Origin: Luteolibacter luteus
Lineage (GTDB): Bacteria > Verrucomicrobiota > Verrucomicrobiia > Verrucomicrobiales > Akkermansiaceae
Assembly (NCBI RefSeq): GCF_012913485.1
Contig: NZ_CP051774.1
Span: 124,001 to 188,000 of the forward strand
DNA length: 64,000 bases
Reading direction: 5' to 3'
Below the pieces are notes generated by a model. That model made no database searches. It saw only the letters and a program-made list of their open reading frames with translations, and was not told where the DNA came from. Positions 46,451 to 55,333 of this stretch are shown here, piece after piece (position 1 is the first letter of the stretch; every line of letters starts with the position of its first letter). The translations under genes were made by a program, and so were the position numbers.

Positions 46451-47758
46451 TCAGGCGGAAAGCGTTTCGCGTCGGTAGGCGCGGGCCAGCAGTGTCACCG
46501 GTTGTTCCACCGTGACGGCCAGACCTTGCTCGCGGAGGCCGCGGGCGATCTGCAGATGGCAGCCGGGATTGGAAGTGGCCAGCACCAGCGCCCGGGTCCC
46601 GGCAATGTGCGAGATCTTCCGGTCCAGCATCCGTGCCGATTGCTCCGGCTGCGTGATGTTATAGACCCCGGCGCTGCCGCAGCACCAGGACGCCTCGGGC
46701 AGTTCGACATAGCGTAGCCCCGGGATCATCCGCAGAAGGACCCGCGGCTGCGCCACGATCTTCTGCCCGTGCGTGAGATGGCAGGACTCGTGATACGTCA
46801 CCGTGGTCTCGGATTCGAAAGGCGATGCCCCGGGAACCCGCGGTCCGATCGCGACGAGCCATTCATGGATATCCCGCACCTTGCGATCCCATTCGCGGGC
46901 TCGCTCCGCATAGCGCGGATCATCCGCCAGCAGGTGGGAATAGTGACGCAGGTGGGAACCGCAGCCACCGGCGTTGGTAATGATCGCGTCGAACTCTTCC
47001 GGCGGAAGCAGGTCGATCATCCGCCGCGCCAGCACCGCCGCCATCTCCGGCTCTCCATTGTGTGCATGCAGGGATCCGCAGCACGGCTGCCACGCCGGTG
47101 TATGCACCGCGCAGCCATTCGCCAGCAGGACGTCCGCGGTATCACGGTTGATCGAGCTGAACGCGAGATCCTGGACACAGCCCGTCAGCAGTGCCACGCG
47201 GTGCCTCGTTTCGCCCGCGGGCGATTCATCCGCGCGGATCAGATCGTGGGAGAACCGCGAACAAACCTGCGGGGTCTGCGGCTCCAGCCGCCGGAGATTG
47301 CCGGGCAGCAGCCGCATGAGCCCCAGCCGCCTCATCGCGCGATCGAAGCCGGCTTTCTGGTAGAAATACAACACCCTGCCGGCCAGCCGCAGCAGCCGCG
47401 GGTTCATGAACAGGATCCGCAGTGTGAGGGTGCGCCAGAAAATCCGCGAGGGTTCGTCCTGGATCCCTTGCCGCTCGATGTCCGCGCGCGCGGTTTCGAA
47501 AAGCCGCGCGTAGTCCACCCCCGCAGGACATGCCGTCTGGCAGGCCAGGCAGCCGAGGCAGTAGCTCATTTCCTTCGCGAACTCTTTTCCCAACTGCAGT
47601 TCGCCATCGGCAATGCTCCGCATCAGCGCGATCCGCCCGCGCGGGCTGTTCCGCTCGCGCCGCGTCGTGTCGTAGGTCGGACAGGTCGGCAGGCACATCC
47701 CGCAGTGCATGCACTGCTGGAGGACGGAGTAATCGATTTCCCGGAGAGATGGAGTCAT
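46451..47758 (-). CDS. glcF: GlcF-like (Fe-S)-binding subunit of glycolate/lactate oxidase (435 aa)
   Basis: Two 4Fe-4S motifs are present, CMHCGMCLPTCPTY and CLGCLACQTACPAG. Cysteine-rich CCG-type domains follow (TGCVQD, CCGSLHAHNG, NAGGCGSHL, CCGSAGVYNI), exactly as in GlcF and the related LutA/GlpC proteins. I start at the ATG five bases after the GlcD stop; a TTG three codons earlier is an alternative. With GlcD it should move electrons from a 2-hydroxy acid to the quinone pool at the inner membrane. A third subunit (GlcE) is absent. Confidence 0.9.
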   Translation of the reverse strand: MTPSLREIDYSVLQQCMHCGMCLPTCPTYDTTRRERNSPRGRIALMRSIADGELQLGKEFAKEMSYCLGCLACQTACPAGVDYARLFETARADIERQGIQDEPSRIFWRTLTLRILFMNPRLLRLAGRVLYFYQKAGFDRAMRRLGLMRLLPGNLRRLEPQTPQVCSRFSHDLIRADESPAGETRHRVALLTGCVQDLAFSSINRDTADVLLANGCAVHTPAWQPCCGSLHAHNGEPEMAAVLARRMIDLLPPEEFDAIITNAGGCGSHLRHYSHLLADDPRYAERAREWDRKVRDIHEWLVAIGPRVPGASPFESETTVTYHESCHLTHGQKIVAQPRVLLRMIPGLRYVELPEASWCCGSAGVYNITQPEQSARMLDRKISHIAGTRALVLATSNPGCHLQIARGLREQGLAVTVEQPVTLLARAYRRETLSA

Positions 47759-47763
47759 GGCGT

Positions 47764-49158
47764 TCAATCGAAGATCTTCCCCGGATTCAGAAGCCCCCTC
47801 GGATCGAGGGACGCTTTGACAAGCTTCATCAATTCATAGCTGGCATCCCCCATCTGCCGCTTCAGCCACATCTTCTTGGCGAGCCCCACCCCGTGTTCTC
47901 CGGTGATGGTTCCTCCCAGTGCCAATGTCTTCGCGACAATCTCCTCGAGCGCCAGATGCACGCGCTCCATCTCATCGGCATTCCGTTCATCGGTGAGGAA
48001 AGTGGGATGGAGGTTCCCGTCCCCCATGTGCCCGAAGGTGCCGACCATCAGCCCGTGCTTCGCCGCAACGGCTGCGATGTAAGCAACCATCTCCGCCAGC
48101 GCGGAGCGTGGCACGGTCACGTCCTCCAGAATCGTCGTGGGCCGCACCCTCGCCAGCGCCGAAAAAGCACTGCGCCGCGCGGAGGCAAGCTTCAGACCCT
48201 CCTCAGCATCCTTGGCAGTCCGGATCTCATGGGCCCCATGTTCCCGCACGATCTCCACCATGCACGCCGCCTCGTCCTCCACCGCAGCGGGATGCCCGTC
48301 CGTCTCCATCAACAAAAGGGCGCCGCAATCCACCGGCAGGCCGATGCCCGCATATTCCTCCACGCAGCGCACCGTCATCCCGTCGAGAAACTCCAGCGTG
48401 CAGGGAATAATCTTCGCCGCGATGATCGCGGATACCGCCTTCGCCGCACTCTCCATATCCTCGAAGGTGGCCAGCATCGTCTTCCGCGCGGCAGGCCGGG
48501 GCAGCACCTTCAGCAGCACCTCGGTGACGATCCCCAAGGTCCCTTCCGAGCCGATGAAGAGATCCTTCAAGGAATAGCCCGCCACGTCCTTCACACAACC
48601 GTTGCCGAGCTTCGCGATGCTCCCGTCCGGCAGCACCACCTCCAGCGCCATAACATAGTCGCGCGTCACGCCATACTTCAGCCCGCGCAGGCCACCGGAA
48701 TTCTCCGCCACGTTCCCACCGATCGTGCTGATCTTGAGCGAACCCGGATCCGGCGGATAGAAGAGCCCGTGCGCCGCGGCTGCCTCATCCACCTTCAAGG
48801 TGATGGCACCGCACTGGGCACGCAGCGTGAGGTTCCGCGGATCCACTTCCAGGATCGCATCCATCCGCACCAGGCAAAGCACCACGCCATCCTTCACCGG
48901 CACGCTCCCGCCGCTCAACCCGGTGCCGGAGCCCCGCGTCACGACCGGTGCTCCGTATCGCCCCGCGATGCGCACGCACTCCGCGACTTCCGCCGTGTTT
49001 CCCGGAAAAACCACCACGCCGGGACTACATCGCAGCGTCGCCGTGCCATCAAAGCCATAGGGCAGCGTGTCCTCCGGCGAGGTCAACACATGCTCCGGCC
49101 CCACGGCACTCCGGAATTCCGCGATCATGGATTCATCCAGTGGCATGGTCACCGTCAT
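47764..49158 (-). CDS. glcD: GlcD-like FAD-linked 2-hydroxy-acid dehydrogenase (464 aa)
   Basis: An FAD-binding type 4 (PCMH) domain contains VVTRGSGTGLSGGSVP and TIGGNVAENSGGLRGLKYGVTRDYV. The FAD-oxidase C-terminal domain ends GTITGEHGVGLAKKMWL, the GlcD hallmark. Length matches GlcD/D-lactate dehydrogenases of ~460-500 residues. It acts with the adjacent GlcF. In this operon the likely substrate is glycolate or lactate formed from an aldolase product, but the aldehyde dehydrogenase needed in between is not in the window. Confidence 0.92.
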   Translation of the reverse strand: MTVTMPLDESMIAEFRSAVGPEHVLTSPEDTLPYGFDGTATLRCSPGVVVFPGNTAEVAECVRIAGRYGAPVVTRGSGTGLSGGSVPVKDGVVLCLVRMDAILEVDPRNLTLRAQCGAITLKVDEAAAAHGLFYPPDPGSLKISTIGGNVAENSGGLRGLKYGVTRDYVMALEVVLPDGSIAKLGNGCVKDVAGYSLKDLFIGSEGTLGIVTEVLLKVLPRPAARKTMLATFEDMESAAKAVSAIIAAKIIPCTLEFLDGMTVRCVEEYAGIGLPVDCGALLLMETDGHPAAVEDEAACMVEIVREHGAHEIRTAKDAEEGLKLASARRSAFSALARVRPTTILEDVTVPRSALAEMVAYIAAVAAKHGLMVGTFGHMGDGNLHPTFLTDERNADEMERVHLALEEIVAKTLALGGTITGEHGVGLAKKMWLKRQMGDASYELMKLVKASLDPRGLLNPGKIFD

Positions 49159-49161
49159 AGC

Positions 49162-49989
49162 TCAAATGAGCGCCAGAGCCGAGTCCACATCCGAGTCATC
49201 ATGCACCATCGCCATCAGTGCCCGGGTGATCCCGTTGGGATTCGGATGCTGGATGACATTGCGCCCGTAAACGATGCCCGAGACCCCTTGCGCGAGCAGG
49301 CCATGCGTGCGCTCCAGGATTTCCCGGTCACTCACGCGGCCACCTCCCCGCACCAGCACCGGGACCCCGGATGCCGTCTCCACCACCTGATGATAAAGCG
49401 TCACGTCATCGGTCGGGTCGGCTTTGATCACATCCGCGCCCAGCTCCACCGCCTGGCGGACCAGATGCGTGATCTTCACCACATCCCCGTCCACCTGGTA
49501 GCCGCCGGAAATCTCGTTCGGCTGGAAGACCAGCGGCTCCACCATCATCGGCATGCCGTAGTAGTCCGCCTGAGGCTTCAGACGCAGGATATTCTCCACG
49601 CATTGGGCATGCACTTCCGGGGCGCCCGGGATCTGGAAAAGATTCACACACACGCAGGCAGCATCATGCCGCACCGCCTGGAGCATGGTCTCTTCGATCA
49701 TCAGGCTGAATCGCGAGGAAGGCAGCTCCTTCCCGTAGATGTTCGCGACGTCCGTGCGCAGCACCAGCGAGGGCTTGTGGCGTCCCGGCAGGTCCTGCAG
49801 GTGCCTGGCTTGGCCGAGCGTGAGCTGGATCGCGTCCGGCCCGGCATCGACCAGCACCTTCACCACCTTCCGCATGTCCTCGATCCCCTGCAGGAATCCG
49901 GGCTGGTTGAAAAAGCCGTGGTCCACAGCCACGTCGAAGCAGCGGCCGGACTTGGCATTGAAGAGACGGTTAAGACGAAAGCGTTTCAT
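49162..49989 (-). CDS. Class I (DeoC/FbaB/LsrF-type) aldolase (275 aa)
   Basis: The barrel starts DVAVDHGFFNQPG, matching the ALDHG-type strand of FbaB/LsrF. GADVIKADPTDD carries the probable Schiff-base lysine, and VPVLVRGGGRVSDREIL and GVSGIVYGRNVIQHPNP form the phosphate-binding end (GGG and GR). All are typical of archaeal-type class I fructose-bisphosphate aldolases and relatives. Position 3 bp upstream of glcD and with a PfkB kinase suggests cleavage of a ketose phosphate to dihydroxyacetone phosphate and an aldehyde. Confidence 0.88.
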   Translation of the reverse strand: MKRFRLNRLFNAKSGRCFDVAVDHGFFNQPGFLQGIEDMRKVVKVLVDAGPDAIQLTLGQARHLQDLPGRHKPSLVLRTDVANIYGKELPSSRFSLMIEETMLQAVRHDAACVCVNLFQIPGAPEVHAQCVENILRLKPQADYYGMPMMVEPLVFQPNEISGGYQVDGDVVKITHLVRQAVELGADVIKADPTDDVTLYHQVVETASGVPVLVRGGGRVSDREILERTHGLLAQGVSGIVYGRNVIQHPNPNGITRALMAMVHDDSDVDSALALI

Positions 49990-50011
49990 GTTCAGGAGAG
50001 GGTTCGATCAA

Positions 50012-51049
50012 TCACTTCACCCCCATGAGATGCTTCATCACGGCAAACTCAAGCGCTTCATAATCGCGGGCCTCGATCATCTGCCGCTCCAGCTCCTGAT
50101 CCCAGCTCCGCACCTTCTCGACGAGGTGCAGGAAAATCGCGCGGCTGTTGGAAAGATGCTCCGTCACGCAATCCCCCGCCTGCGTTCGCATGGCCTTCAC
50201 GTCGAGTCCCACGAATTCCCCCTTGCTTCCGTAGCCCGCTTCCTCGAGCACCCGCACCTGGTTGAAGGCCGCCCTCAGGTTGGCCGCACCGAAGTTCTTG
50301 TCCTGGTCATACTTCAGGCCGTTCTGGTCGTTCAGGTGCACGCTCCCCAGCTTGCCGTGAGCCAGTGCAAAGGCCATCTCATCCGCGGGATCCAGCCCCG
50401 CGAGCAAGGCGTGCGCGGACTCGATCAAACCCTTCACCCGCTGCGGATCCACGGACGCATAGGCCAGCGCCACCGCATGGCCGATGGTCGGGACATAGGC
50501 CTGGTCCGTCGGCTCATTCGGCTTCGGCTCGATCCAGATCTCGATCTCCTTGTCGTATTCCAACATCGCATTGATCGTCGCGAGAATGCGCTCATAGGCT
50601 ACCCGGCCATTCTTGCTCTCCCGGATGTACGTGCCCTCACGGGACAGCCACAGGACGATCGCCTTGCAGCCGATCTCACGGGCGATGTCGATGGTCCGCA
50701 TCGTGCGATCCTGCGCATAGCGCCGGTCCGCCTCGCGGTTCGAGGTGTAGCCGCCATCGATCGTCTGCGGCGCGAACCACAGCCGCGGCGCGACAAACTC
50801 CGGGACCAGCCCTTGGTTATCGAGCATGCCTTTCACTTCGGCACACTTCCGCACGATCCCGTCGGGGCTCTGTTCGTCCAGATCCGGCACCACGTCGTCG
50901 TCGTGGAATTGCACGCCGTCAAAGCCGAGCGGCTTGTAGAGCGCGAATTTCTTTTCATGCGGGAATTCGGATCGCACGGCCGGGCCGAAAGGATCGGCGC
51001 CTTCGCTGATATTCCACGGGCCAAAGGAGAATCGGTAGCTACTGGTCAT
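50012..51049 (-). CDS. XylA-type xylose isomerase family protein (345 aa)
   Basis: Class I xylose isomerase features are visible: FSFGPWNISEGADPFG, GFDGVQFHDDDVVP with the catalytic histidine, WIEPKPNEPTDQAYVPTIGHA with the metal-binding glutamate and lysine, and SVHLNDQNGLKYDQDKNFGAANLRAAF with the second metal site. Length suits the short Streptomyces-type enzyme. I start at MTSSYRF rather than four codons earlier. First gene of the operon and divergent from an AraC regulator. It should interconvert an aldose and a ketose; xylose is the default but other aldoses are possible. Confidence 0.88.
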   Translation of the reverse strand: MTSSYRFSFGPWNISEGADPFGPAVRSEFPHEKKFALYKPLGFDGVQFHDDDVVPDLDEQSPDGIVRKCAEVKGMLDNQGLVPEFVAPRLWFAPQTIDGGYTSNREADRRYAQDRTMRTIDIAREIGCKAIVLWLSREGTYIRESKNGRVAYERILATINAMLEYDKEIEIWIEPKPNEPTDQAYVPTIGHAVALAYASVDPQRVKGLIESAHALLAGLDPADEMAFALAHGKLGSVHLNDQNGLKYDQDKNFGAANLRAAFNQVRVLEEAGYGSKGEFVGLDVKAMRTQAGDCVTEHLSNSRAIFLHLVEKVRSWDQELERQMIEARDYEALEFAVMKHLMGVK

Positions 51050-51093
51050 CGCCGCAAGCAAACCCGGACATCCCGCTGCACGCTACACACTCC

Positions 51094-51123
51094 GTCTCTA
51101 CCACTGGCACTATTGTCTCACCC
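51094..51123. promoter_or_regulatory. Candidate AraC operator: two half-sites 21 bp apart
   Basis: GTCTCTACC (51094-51102) and GTCTCACCC (51115-51123) agree at seven of nine positions and start 21 bp apart, two helical turns, as AraC-family direct repeats do. They lie between the isomerase and the araC-type gene. Confidence 0.35.
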
Positions 51124-51127
51124 TACC

Positions 51128-51156
51128 TTTACGGATCGGCCGAAACCCGCTACAAT
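51128..51156 (+). promoter_or_regulatory. Promoter of the AraC-family regulator gene
   Basis: TTTACG (51128-51133), a 17-bp spacer and TACAAT (51151-51156). Transcription would begin at about 51163, next to the ATG at 51165, implying a leaderless or nearly leaderless mRNA. Confidence 0.5.
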
Positions 51157-51164
51157 CGTTTTCG

Positions 51165-52142
51165 ATGCGTGGCATTCGCGAAAAGATCCTTCCCCCCGGC
51201 GGGCACTCGTTCCGGCTCCTGAAATGGGACCGCAGCCTCGGTGAGGTGGAAACCATCATCTCCCCGCAGCAGAGCGTGCGGGTCGCCGGCGCGGGAAATC
51301 GCTGGCACTTCCATACCGAGATGGAGCTCACCCTCTTCCTCCGCGGCCAGGGCACCCGCTTCGTGGGTGATCACATCGGACCCTTCGCGCCCGGAGACCT
51401 CGTCTTGCTCGGCGAGAGGCTCCCCCACTACTGGCATACGAATGGCGTTACCAGCGGGCTCTCCATCCAATTCCACTTTCCGATGGACCATCCCTTCTGG
51501 GGCTTTCCGGAGAACCTCTCCACCGCGGAGCTATTCCAGCGCTCGGGCCATGGCATGGCCATCTCCGGAAAGACCGCACAGGTCATCTCCCAGCTGATGC
51601 AGGAGCTGCCGAAAAACACCGGCGCGGCCCAACTCGGCATTCTCCTCATCATCCTCGCACGCCTGGTCGCCGCACCGCAGCCCGACCTCAAGCTGCTCTC
51701 GGGCGGTGCCTTCAATCTCCCGAATGAATCCCCGCATCAGGAGATCATCGCAAAAGCGGTCCGCCATCTCATCGCGAATTTCCGCGAGGAAGTCCGCCTG
51801 GAAGATCTGCTCAAGCTCACCCGCATGAGCCGCCCCACCTTCGCGCGTCAGTTCAAGAAGCACTCCGGACACTCCTACAGCAGCTTCCTGAACAAGCTGC
51901 GTCTGCAAGCCGCCTGTCGCGAGCTAGAGAAAAGCGAGCGCGGCATCCTGGACATCTCGCTCGCTTGCGGCTTCCCCCATGTCTCGTTCTTCAATCGCCT
52001 GTTCCGCCGCGAGATGAAGTGCAATCCCACCGAGTTCCGCCTCCGCGTCCGCAGCTCCGACAAACCTGCACCGTCCAAAAAGAGCACCGCTCCGCAAGCA
52101 GAGCCGGACCCATCCATCCGGTCGCTCTTTCCTCCTGCCTGA
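51165..52142 (+). CDS. AraC-family transcriptional regulator (325 aa)
   Basis: A cupin sensor domain (~30-130, with RWHFHTEMELTLFLRGQG and FAPGDLVLLGERLPHYW) is followed by the double helix-turn-helix (~200-300: LEDLLKLTRMSRPTFARQFKKHSG and GILDISLACGFPHVSFFNRLFRREM). The C-terminal ~30 residues are a proline/serine tail. Divergent from the sugar operon across 115 bp, it is the probable sugar-responsive activator of that operon. The effector is unknown. Confidence 0.93.
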   Translation: MRGIREKILPPGGHSFRLLKWDRSLGEVETIISPQQSVRVAGAGNRWHFHTEMELTLFLRGQGTRFVGDHIGPFAPGDLVLLGERLPHYWHTNGVTSGLSIQFHFPMDHPFWGFPENLSTAELFQRSGHGMAISGKTAQVISQLMQELPKNTGAAQLGILLIILARLVAAPQPDLKLLSGGAFNLPNESPHQEIIAKAVRHLIANFREEVRLEDLLKLTRMSRPTFARQFKKHSGHSYSSFLNKLRLQAACRELEKSERGILDISLACGFPHVSFFNRLFRREMKCNPTEFRLRVRSSDKPAPSKKSTAPQAEPDPSIRSLFPPA

Positions 52143-52299
52143 AAATCGCGGTGCAGATGATCCGCCGCGGATCCAAGGGAAGGCAGCATGCACCGCACCC
52201 ACATGCAATTTGCTTTGCGTCCCCTCCCATCCCGCAAGCAAGCGGCCATCACCTCTCACGTTTCCCCGTGGCATTCGTCCTGCGAAGAGAAATGCCACC

Positions 52300-52794
52300 A
52301 TGAAGCCCGAAGACACATTGACCCCTGAAGAGCGTGAAGTCGAAGGAATCACCGATACCACCGTCACCCACCCCGTGGGCAAGACCATCGGTGCCACCGG
52401 AGGCGCCCTCGCAGGTGCCGCCGCCGGCATGGCCGCCGGACCTGTAGGCACCGCCATCGGTGCGGTAGTTGGTGCCGCCATCGGAGCCGCGGCCGGCCAT
52501 GCGACCGCCGCCGCCATCAGCCCCACCGACGAAGAGCTCTACTGGAGTGAAAATCACCCCAGCCAGAACTACGCGAGCGAGGGAGACGACTTCGAAGACT
52601 ACCGCCCCGCCTATCGCATGGGCGTCCGCGGAGCCACCGGAAGCGAGGCGGAATTCGCCGCCGCCGAAAGCGAACTCGAACGCGATTGGCAGGAGACCCG
52701 CGGAGGCTCGAAGCTCGATTGGGAAAAAGCCCGCCCCGCCGCAGCCGCAGCATGGGACCGCGTGCGATCCCGCCAAGCCTCCCCCGAGGAATAG
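52300..52794 (+). CDS. Glycine-zipper-domain protein (164 aa)
   Basis: Start at ATG 52300 (MKPEDTLTPEE); the frame upstream is shadow. Residues ~28-70 are a Gly/Ala-rich zipper (TIGATGGALAGAAAGMAAG) like those in envelope-associated glycine-zipper proteins. The rest is acidic and hydrophilic (YWSENHPSQNY, then DYRPAYRMGV), recalling small stress-related proteins of this phylum. No signal peptide is visible. It stands alone between the AraC gene and a secreted-protein pair; probably stress- or membrane-associated. Confidence 0.72.
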   Translation: MKPEDTLTPEEREVEGITDTTVTHPVGKTIGATGGALAGAAAGMAAGPVGTAIGAVVGAAIGAAAGHATAAAISPTDEELYWSENHPSQNYASEGDDFEDYRPAYRMGVRGATGSEAEFAAAESELERDWQETRGGSKLDWEKARPAAAAAWDRVRSRQASPEE

Positions 52795-52873
52795 GAGAAC
52801 GCCATGAGGCAAGCGGGGACCCCTTCCTGAAAAATCCATTGTCCCCTCTGCGGATCGGTGACGGATCCTCTTT

Positions 52874-53962
52874 GTGAAATCCGTCACCGCGCGCCGCTCC
52901 GGCTTCCGCCGCCAGTTTTCGCTTCTGGCCGCCACAGCCTTCTCCCTCTTTTCCAGCGCCCTCGCAGAGGAGTCGCTGCGCTACGCCGTCCTCCTCCACG
53001 ACGGCCAGGATATCGAGCTGATCCGTGACGAGCTCCGCGATGCCCCCGCGGACTTCTTCAAAGCCGGCGAAAAGCCCTTCGCCAGCAATGGTGCCGAACG
53101 CTCGGTCCAGTTCGCCGGGACGATTCCCATCGAGGGCAAGCAGCAGGGGGAAGTCCGCCAACCACTGGGAGAGGAGCCGCCCCCCGGCTCCGATGTGGAG
53201 CCATCCTACGTCTCCATCGCGGTCCGCAGGGCCGCGGCCAATCCCCCCGCTTTCACGGTGAATGTGGAGATCCTCCAGCACTGGGGTTCCTACGTGGACA
53301 GGGCCACGCGCTACATGGCCAAGTGCCAGACACCCGCCCGGCCGAATGCCTGGCAAGAGGTCACGCACACCGGCTCCTTCTCGATCTGGCAATACTACAC
53401 GCCTTCCGAATACTCCGCGCCCTCCGCCACCGAGACCAGCGGCAAGGTCACGCCGCTGTATCGCCTCGATATCCGGCTCGGCCAGCTATCCCGGGAGTCC
53501 CTCGACAAGCTCCCCGGCTACCAGGGGGAACACCGCGCGATCATCGCGGAAATGCCTTGGTGGCGTGAGATCTACTCCATCCCCATCGCTCCCGGCGTCT
53601 CCTTCGCCCTCAGCAAATCCTTTTGCCAAAAGGACAAGCTCTCCGAGCCCGATCACGAACCGCGCTGCACCACCCGCGTCGAGGGCAGCCTGGACCTCAC
53701 GCCATCGCACCTTGTCCTGAAACTCGGCTACCAGAACCAAGCTCAGCTGAAGCAGGACCGACGCATCACCCCCCTCGGCGATGAAATGGTCCCGGACACC
53801 TGGTACTTCCAGCCCTTCCAGTATCCCACGCCCATCGATTACCCGGTGGAGGGCGCATGGTGCGAGACCACCTGGGCGGAGCGCACCTACTCCCCCTGCA
53901 CGAATGTCGCGGCCTATCGCCTCACGAAGATCAGCCCGGAGCCGATTCCCTCGCAGCCATGA
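52874..53962 (+). CDS. Secreted protein of unknown function, paralogue 1 (362 aa)
   Basis: Begins at GTG 52874 with a signal peptide (LLAATAFSLFSSALA). It shares with the next gene a shape and several motifs: RYAVLLHDGQD/ICYVLMRVPKQE near the start, PNAWQEV mid-protein, a YRLDIRLG/FRLEMTIG strand, and a closing VPDTWYFQPF/IPGEWHIQRI then a W-R-containing end. Four cysteines in the C-terminal half may form disulfides. No known domain. Likely envelope protein; probably co-transcribed with the paralogue 42 bp downstream. Confidence 0.75.
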   Translation: MKSVTARRSGFRRQFSLLAATAFSLFSSALAEESLRYAVLLHDGQDIELIRDELRDAPADFFKAGEKPFASNGAERSVQFAGTIPIEGKQQGEVRQPLGEEPPPGSDVEPSYVSIAVRRAAANPPAFTVNVEILQHWGSYVDRATRYMAKCQTPARPNAWQEVTHTGSFSIWQYYTPSEYSAPSATETSGKVTPLYRLDIRLGQLSRESLDKLPGYQGEHRAIIAEMPWWREIYSIPIAPGVSFALSKSFCQKDKLSEPDHEPRCTTRVEGSLDLTPSHLVLKLGYQNQAQLKQDRRITPLGDEMVPDTWYFQPFQYPTPIDYPVEGAWCETTWAERTYSPCTNVAAYRLTKISPEPIPSQP

Positions 53963-54004
53963 GCCGTCAGCCCTGATCCAGGAAGCACCAAGCCACCCTC
54001 TGCC

Positions 54005-55168
54005 ATGAAGCCGCGCCGACCCTTCCCTTCGTTCGCTTTCATCGCCTTCATCCTCCTGCTCCTCCCTACCAGCGCCCGCGCGCAGGACAGCATCTGCTAT
54101 GTCCTCATGAGGGTCCCGAAGCAGGAGGCACCCATCCTCCGCTTCGAGATGGCATCCGCCAAAGCGGATCACTTCGCTGAAGGCGAGGACTTCTTCGCCA
54201 GCACCCGCGGCGCGCGTCGTGTCGTCTTCATCGGCACGCTCGACATCGCGGGCAAGCAACGCGGGGAGATGAAGAAATACCTGCCGCCTTCCCTCGCCTT
54301 CAATGGACCATGGGACAAGACGGAGACCCGCATGTCCCTCACCGCTGTGAAGTCCGGTGATCCCGGCGCGGCCATGCTTCGCGTGGATGCCAACTTCGAT
54401 TTCCGCGGCAAGGAACCGGACATCGCGGTCTGGCGCGGGGGCTCGGTCGGCGGCTTTCATGCCTACACCGCTAGCAGCCAGGTCCCCCTCCAGCCGAACG
54501 CATGGCAAGAAGTCGCCGTCTGGTCGATCGATCACTATTGCCTCATGCTCTGGCAATATCCCCTCCTCAAGGCCAAGCATAACCCCGCAGTTGCAGCCAA
54601 GCCCGCAACCGCGCCACCTCTCGCCCTCGAAGCAGCCCCCGCCTTCAGCGCGCCCCACTTCCGTCTTGAAATGACCATCGGTGTCTTGCCGGAGGAATCC
54701 CTCGCGCAGATGGACACCTACACCACGAAGCGGAAGAACATGATCGCCGAATCCTATCCGATAGTGAGCAATCAATGGTCCTCCTTCTCCATCCATTGCC
54801 CTCCCGGCCAGCCCTTCAAGTCGGGCATCAGCCGCGGCTTGAAAGGAAAGCTCCGCCACGAAGGCTACTTCGCATCGGCCACCTCCAGCTTCAGCGGCAC
54901 CCTTGCCCTCACCCTCGGAGGCGTCGCCCTGAAGTCGGAATTCCAAGTCCCCGCCCCGGAGAAAAAGGACCGCATCATTATTCCCATCCACGCGGATCTC
55001 ATCCCCGGCGAGTGGCACATCCAGCGCATCCCGGAACAGCCGGTCATCTACGATGTCGGCCACGATGCACGGGAAAGATGGGAAGAAACGCCCCCCGGCC
55101 ACGCCCCGCACAAGACCGTCATCCGTGCCAATGCCGCCTTCATCCGCGTGGTGGAAGTGCAGCCCTAG
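54005..55168 (+). CDS. Secreted protein of unknown function, paralogue 2 (387 aa)
   Basis: Signal peptide ~1-27 (FAFIAFILLLLPTSARAQ). The overall order follows paralogue 1: a FFAS-R-RRVVFIGTLDIAGKQRGE segment, PNAWQEV, a FRLEMTIGVLPEESLAQM strand-helix, a SFSIHCPPGQPFKSG segment and IPGEWHIQRIPEQPVIYDVG. It has only two cysteines in the mature part. The two genes look like an old tandem duplication. Function unknown. Confidence 0.75.
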   Translation: MKPRRPFPSFAFIAFILLLLPTSARAQDSICYVLMRVPKQEAPILRFEMASAKADHFAEGEDFFASTRGARRVVFIGTLDIAGKQRGEMKKYLPPSLAFNGPWDKTETRMSLTAVKSGDPGAAMLRVDANFDFRGKEPDIAVWRGGSVGGFHAYTASSQVPLQPNAWQEVAVWSIDHYCLMLWQYPLLKAKHNPAVAAKPATAPPLALEAAPAFSAPHFRLEMTIGVLPEESLAQMDTYTTKRKNMIAESYPIVSNQWSSFSIHCPPGQPFKSGISRGLKGKLRHEGYFASATSSFSGTLALTLGGVALKSEFQVPAPEKKDRIIIPIHADLIPGEWHIQRIPEQPVIYDVGHDARERWEETPPGHAPHKTVIRANAAFIRVVEVQP

Positions 55169-55333
55169 CCCATCCCTCTTCTCACCACTGGGAGCGAGGA
55201 TCTCCAGATCCGTTTGGACAGGCATGCTCTAGCGGTAGGGTCGGATGTCCCCGGCCGACCACCTCGGCGGCCTAACAAAGAGGCACCATTCACGGCCCAT
55301 CCGTCATCAACAGCGACCCCACCAGAGACCCCA

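Noticed and set aside
52249..53392. Minus-strand frames opposite the glycine-zipper and secreted-protein genes
   Set aside because: Mirror images of good plus-strand genes that have a signal peptide or a recognisable domain.
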